Below are positions 11,803-12,845 of a DNA stretch of 12,845 nt, piece by piece; the first letter of the stretch is position 1; each line of letters opens with the position of its first letter. The translations under genes were made by a program, and so were the position numbers. Under the pieces are notes generated by a model, which saw nothing but the letters and a program-made list of their open reading frames with translations, was not told the DNA's origin and did not search any database. The DNA lies in NCBI GenBank assembly GCA_017454585.1, contig JAFTCU010000043.1, positions 1-12,845 on the forward strand, written 5' to 3'. This DNA comes from Thermoguttaceae bacterium. Its GTDB lineage: Bacteria > Planctomycetota > Planctomycetia > Pirellulales > Thermoguttaceae.

Positions 11803-12845
11803 TCACTCTTCGTCAAGGATCTCAACCGCGGCGAATTTCTTGCCTTCGAGCATTTCCAGCGAGGCGCCGCCGCCCGTCGAAACGTGCGACACTTTGTCGG
11901 CGTAGCCGAGCTTCTGGATGGCCGCTGCCGAGTCGCCGCCGCCGATGATGCTCACGGAATCGCTTTCGGCGATCGCGTCCGCCACGGCTTTCGTTCCGAC
12001 CGCGAACGGTTCCAGCTCGCAGACGCCCATCGGGCCGTTCCACACGACCGTCTTGGCGGCCTTCACGATGTCGGCGTACAGTTTGGCGGTTTCCGGACCA
12101 ATGTCAAGCCCTTCGAAGCCGTCCGGGATCTCGCCGGCCTTGACGACCATCTTGTTGCAGTCGGCGCTGAACGCGTCGCCGCAGTTCGTGTCGATCGGGA
12201 GGACCAGTTTGTCGCCGCCCTTTTCCATCAGTTCTTTCGCGAGGTCCACTTTGTCGGCTTCGACCAGCGAGCCGCCGACTTTCTGACCCTTGGCCAGCGA
12301 GAAGGTGTAGGCCATGGCGCCGCCGATTAGGACTTTGTCGCAAATGCCGAGCAGATTATTAATGACGTTGATCTTGTCGGAGACTTTCGCGCCGCCGAGG
12401 ATCGCGACGAACGGGTGCGTCGGGTTGGCGATCACGTCGGTCAGGTATTTGATCTCTTTCGCAACGAGGGAACCGACGACGCGTGGTTTGCCTTCCATCG
12501 CGAGCGGAACGGCGTACATTGAAGCGTCCGTGCGGTGGCACGTGCCGAACGCGTTGTTGCAATAAACGTCACCGAACGCGGCCAGTTTGGCGGCGAAATC
12601 GGCGTCGCCCTTCTTTTCGCCTTTTTCGAAGCGGACGTTTTCCAGAATGACCACGCCACCGTCTTTCAGGGCGGCGACTTTGGCGGCAGCGTCTTCGCCG
12701 ACTGTATCCGTGGCGAAAGCGACCGGTTTGCCAAGCAGCTCGCTCAGGCGGACGGCGCAGGGTTTCAGGGAGTACTTCTCTTTTGTTTCGCCTTCCTTGA
12801 GTTTGTCGGGGCGTCCAAGGTGGCTCATGAGAACGAGCCGGCCAC
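11803..12845 (-). CDS. pgk: Phosphoglycerate kinase (5' end outside the window)
   Basis: This cytoplasmic glycolytic enzyme interconverts 1,3-bisphosphoglycerate plus ADP with 3-phosphoglycerate plus ATP. The frame is open to the window edge and reads [12 protein letters not shown]. The ATG at 12828 is therefore internal, and roughly 50 N-terminal residues of the usual ~395 are missing. Visible motifs in order are S-H-L-G-R-P (substrate binding), [47 protein letters not shown] (nucleotide loop) and S-T-G-G-G-A-S-L-E near the C-terminus. The common form of the third motif is N-D-A-F-G-x-A-H-R-A-H-A-S, so this copy varies at three or four sites. The 346 visible residues contain no frameshift. 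Confidence 0.97.
   Translation of the reverse strand, partial: GRLVLMSHLGRPDKLKEGETKEKYSLKPCAVRLSELLGKPVAFATDTVGEDAAAKVAALKDGGVVILENVRFEKGEKKGDADFAAKLAAFGDVYCNNAFGTCHRTDASMYAVPLAMEGKPRVVGSLVAKEIKYLTDVIANPTHPFVAILGGAKVSDKINVINNLLGICDKVLIGGAMAYTFSLAKGQKVGGSLVEADKVDLAKELMEKGGDKLVLPIDTNCGDAFSADCNKMVVKAGEIPDGFEGLDIGPETAKLYADIVKAAKTVVWNGPMGVCELEPFAVGTKAVADAIAESDSVSIIGGGDSAAAIQKLGYADKVSHVSTGGGASLEMLEGKKFAAVEILDEE

Noticed and set aside
11743..12330. 195-codon + strand frame opposite pgk
   Set aside because: pgk motifs run without a break on the other strand; this frame has no ribosome site or recognisable pattern.

Overview
The window looks like accessory and housekeeping DNA from a Gram-negative bacterium of the PVC type. 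A gut or rumen planctomycete or a lentisphaeral relative is my best guess. The reasons are two large secreted beta-repeat proteins ending in PEP-CTERM sorting signals, a secreted BNR/sialidase-like enzyme, and a phosphoglycerate kinase with an [10 protein letters not shown] type motif. The taxonomic call is inference; the gene families are read from sequence.

Layout. Bases 1-265 hold a pair of hairpin repeats, a promoter and two abutting palindromes of the form TTTAG-N6-CTAAA, which look like operators of a DtxR/IdeR/MntR-family metal repressor. Then comes a ferrous iron uptake locus on the + strand. feoA (266-484) is followed by its own intrinsic terminator, two more operator-like palindromes (533-552 and 630-646, the latter touching the feoB start codon), feoB (647-2635), and an easily missed 49-residue cysteine-rich membrane protein (2663-2812). 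Bases 2813-3142 are non-coding and structured: two inverted repeats and a near-consensus sigma-70 promoter. That promoter drives a secreted His/Pro-rich protein of unknown function (3143-3895), followed on the same strand by a secreted BNR-repeat, sialidase-like hydrolase (3967-5292).

These converge, at an intrinsic terminator (5333-5367), on a - strand pair of genes. The promoter-proximal one is 8005-11133 (1042 aa) and the distal one 5386-7923 (845 aa). Both encode signal-peptide-bearing beta-repeat proteins ending in PEP-CTERM signals. Each carries a large internal duplication, and neither shows an autotransporter barrel. A good promoter lies at 11190-11217. Bases 11218-11802 contain no convincing intact gene. 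They hold a terminator-like hairpin, a possible relic of a gene 3' end, a 33-nt-period direct repeat and other hairpins. The window ends inside pgk (- strand, 11803 to beyond 12845), whose true start is outside.

How it fits together: Feo proteins import Fe2+, probably under metal-dependent repression. The secreted BNR protein and the PEP-CTERM proteins suggest a glycan-rich, host- or biofilm-associated lifestyle. pgk is ordinary glycolysis and probably unrelated. The most novel-looking signals are a dispersed hairpin family built on GGGGACGAYG / CRTCGTCCCC that recurs at gene ends, the four-site operator layout that gives feoA and feoB separate control, and the duplicated PEP-CTERM beta-repeat pair.
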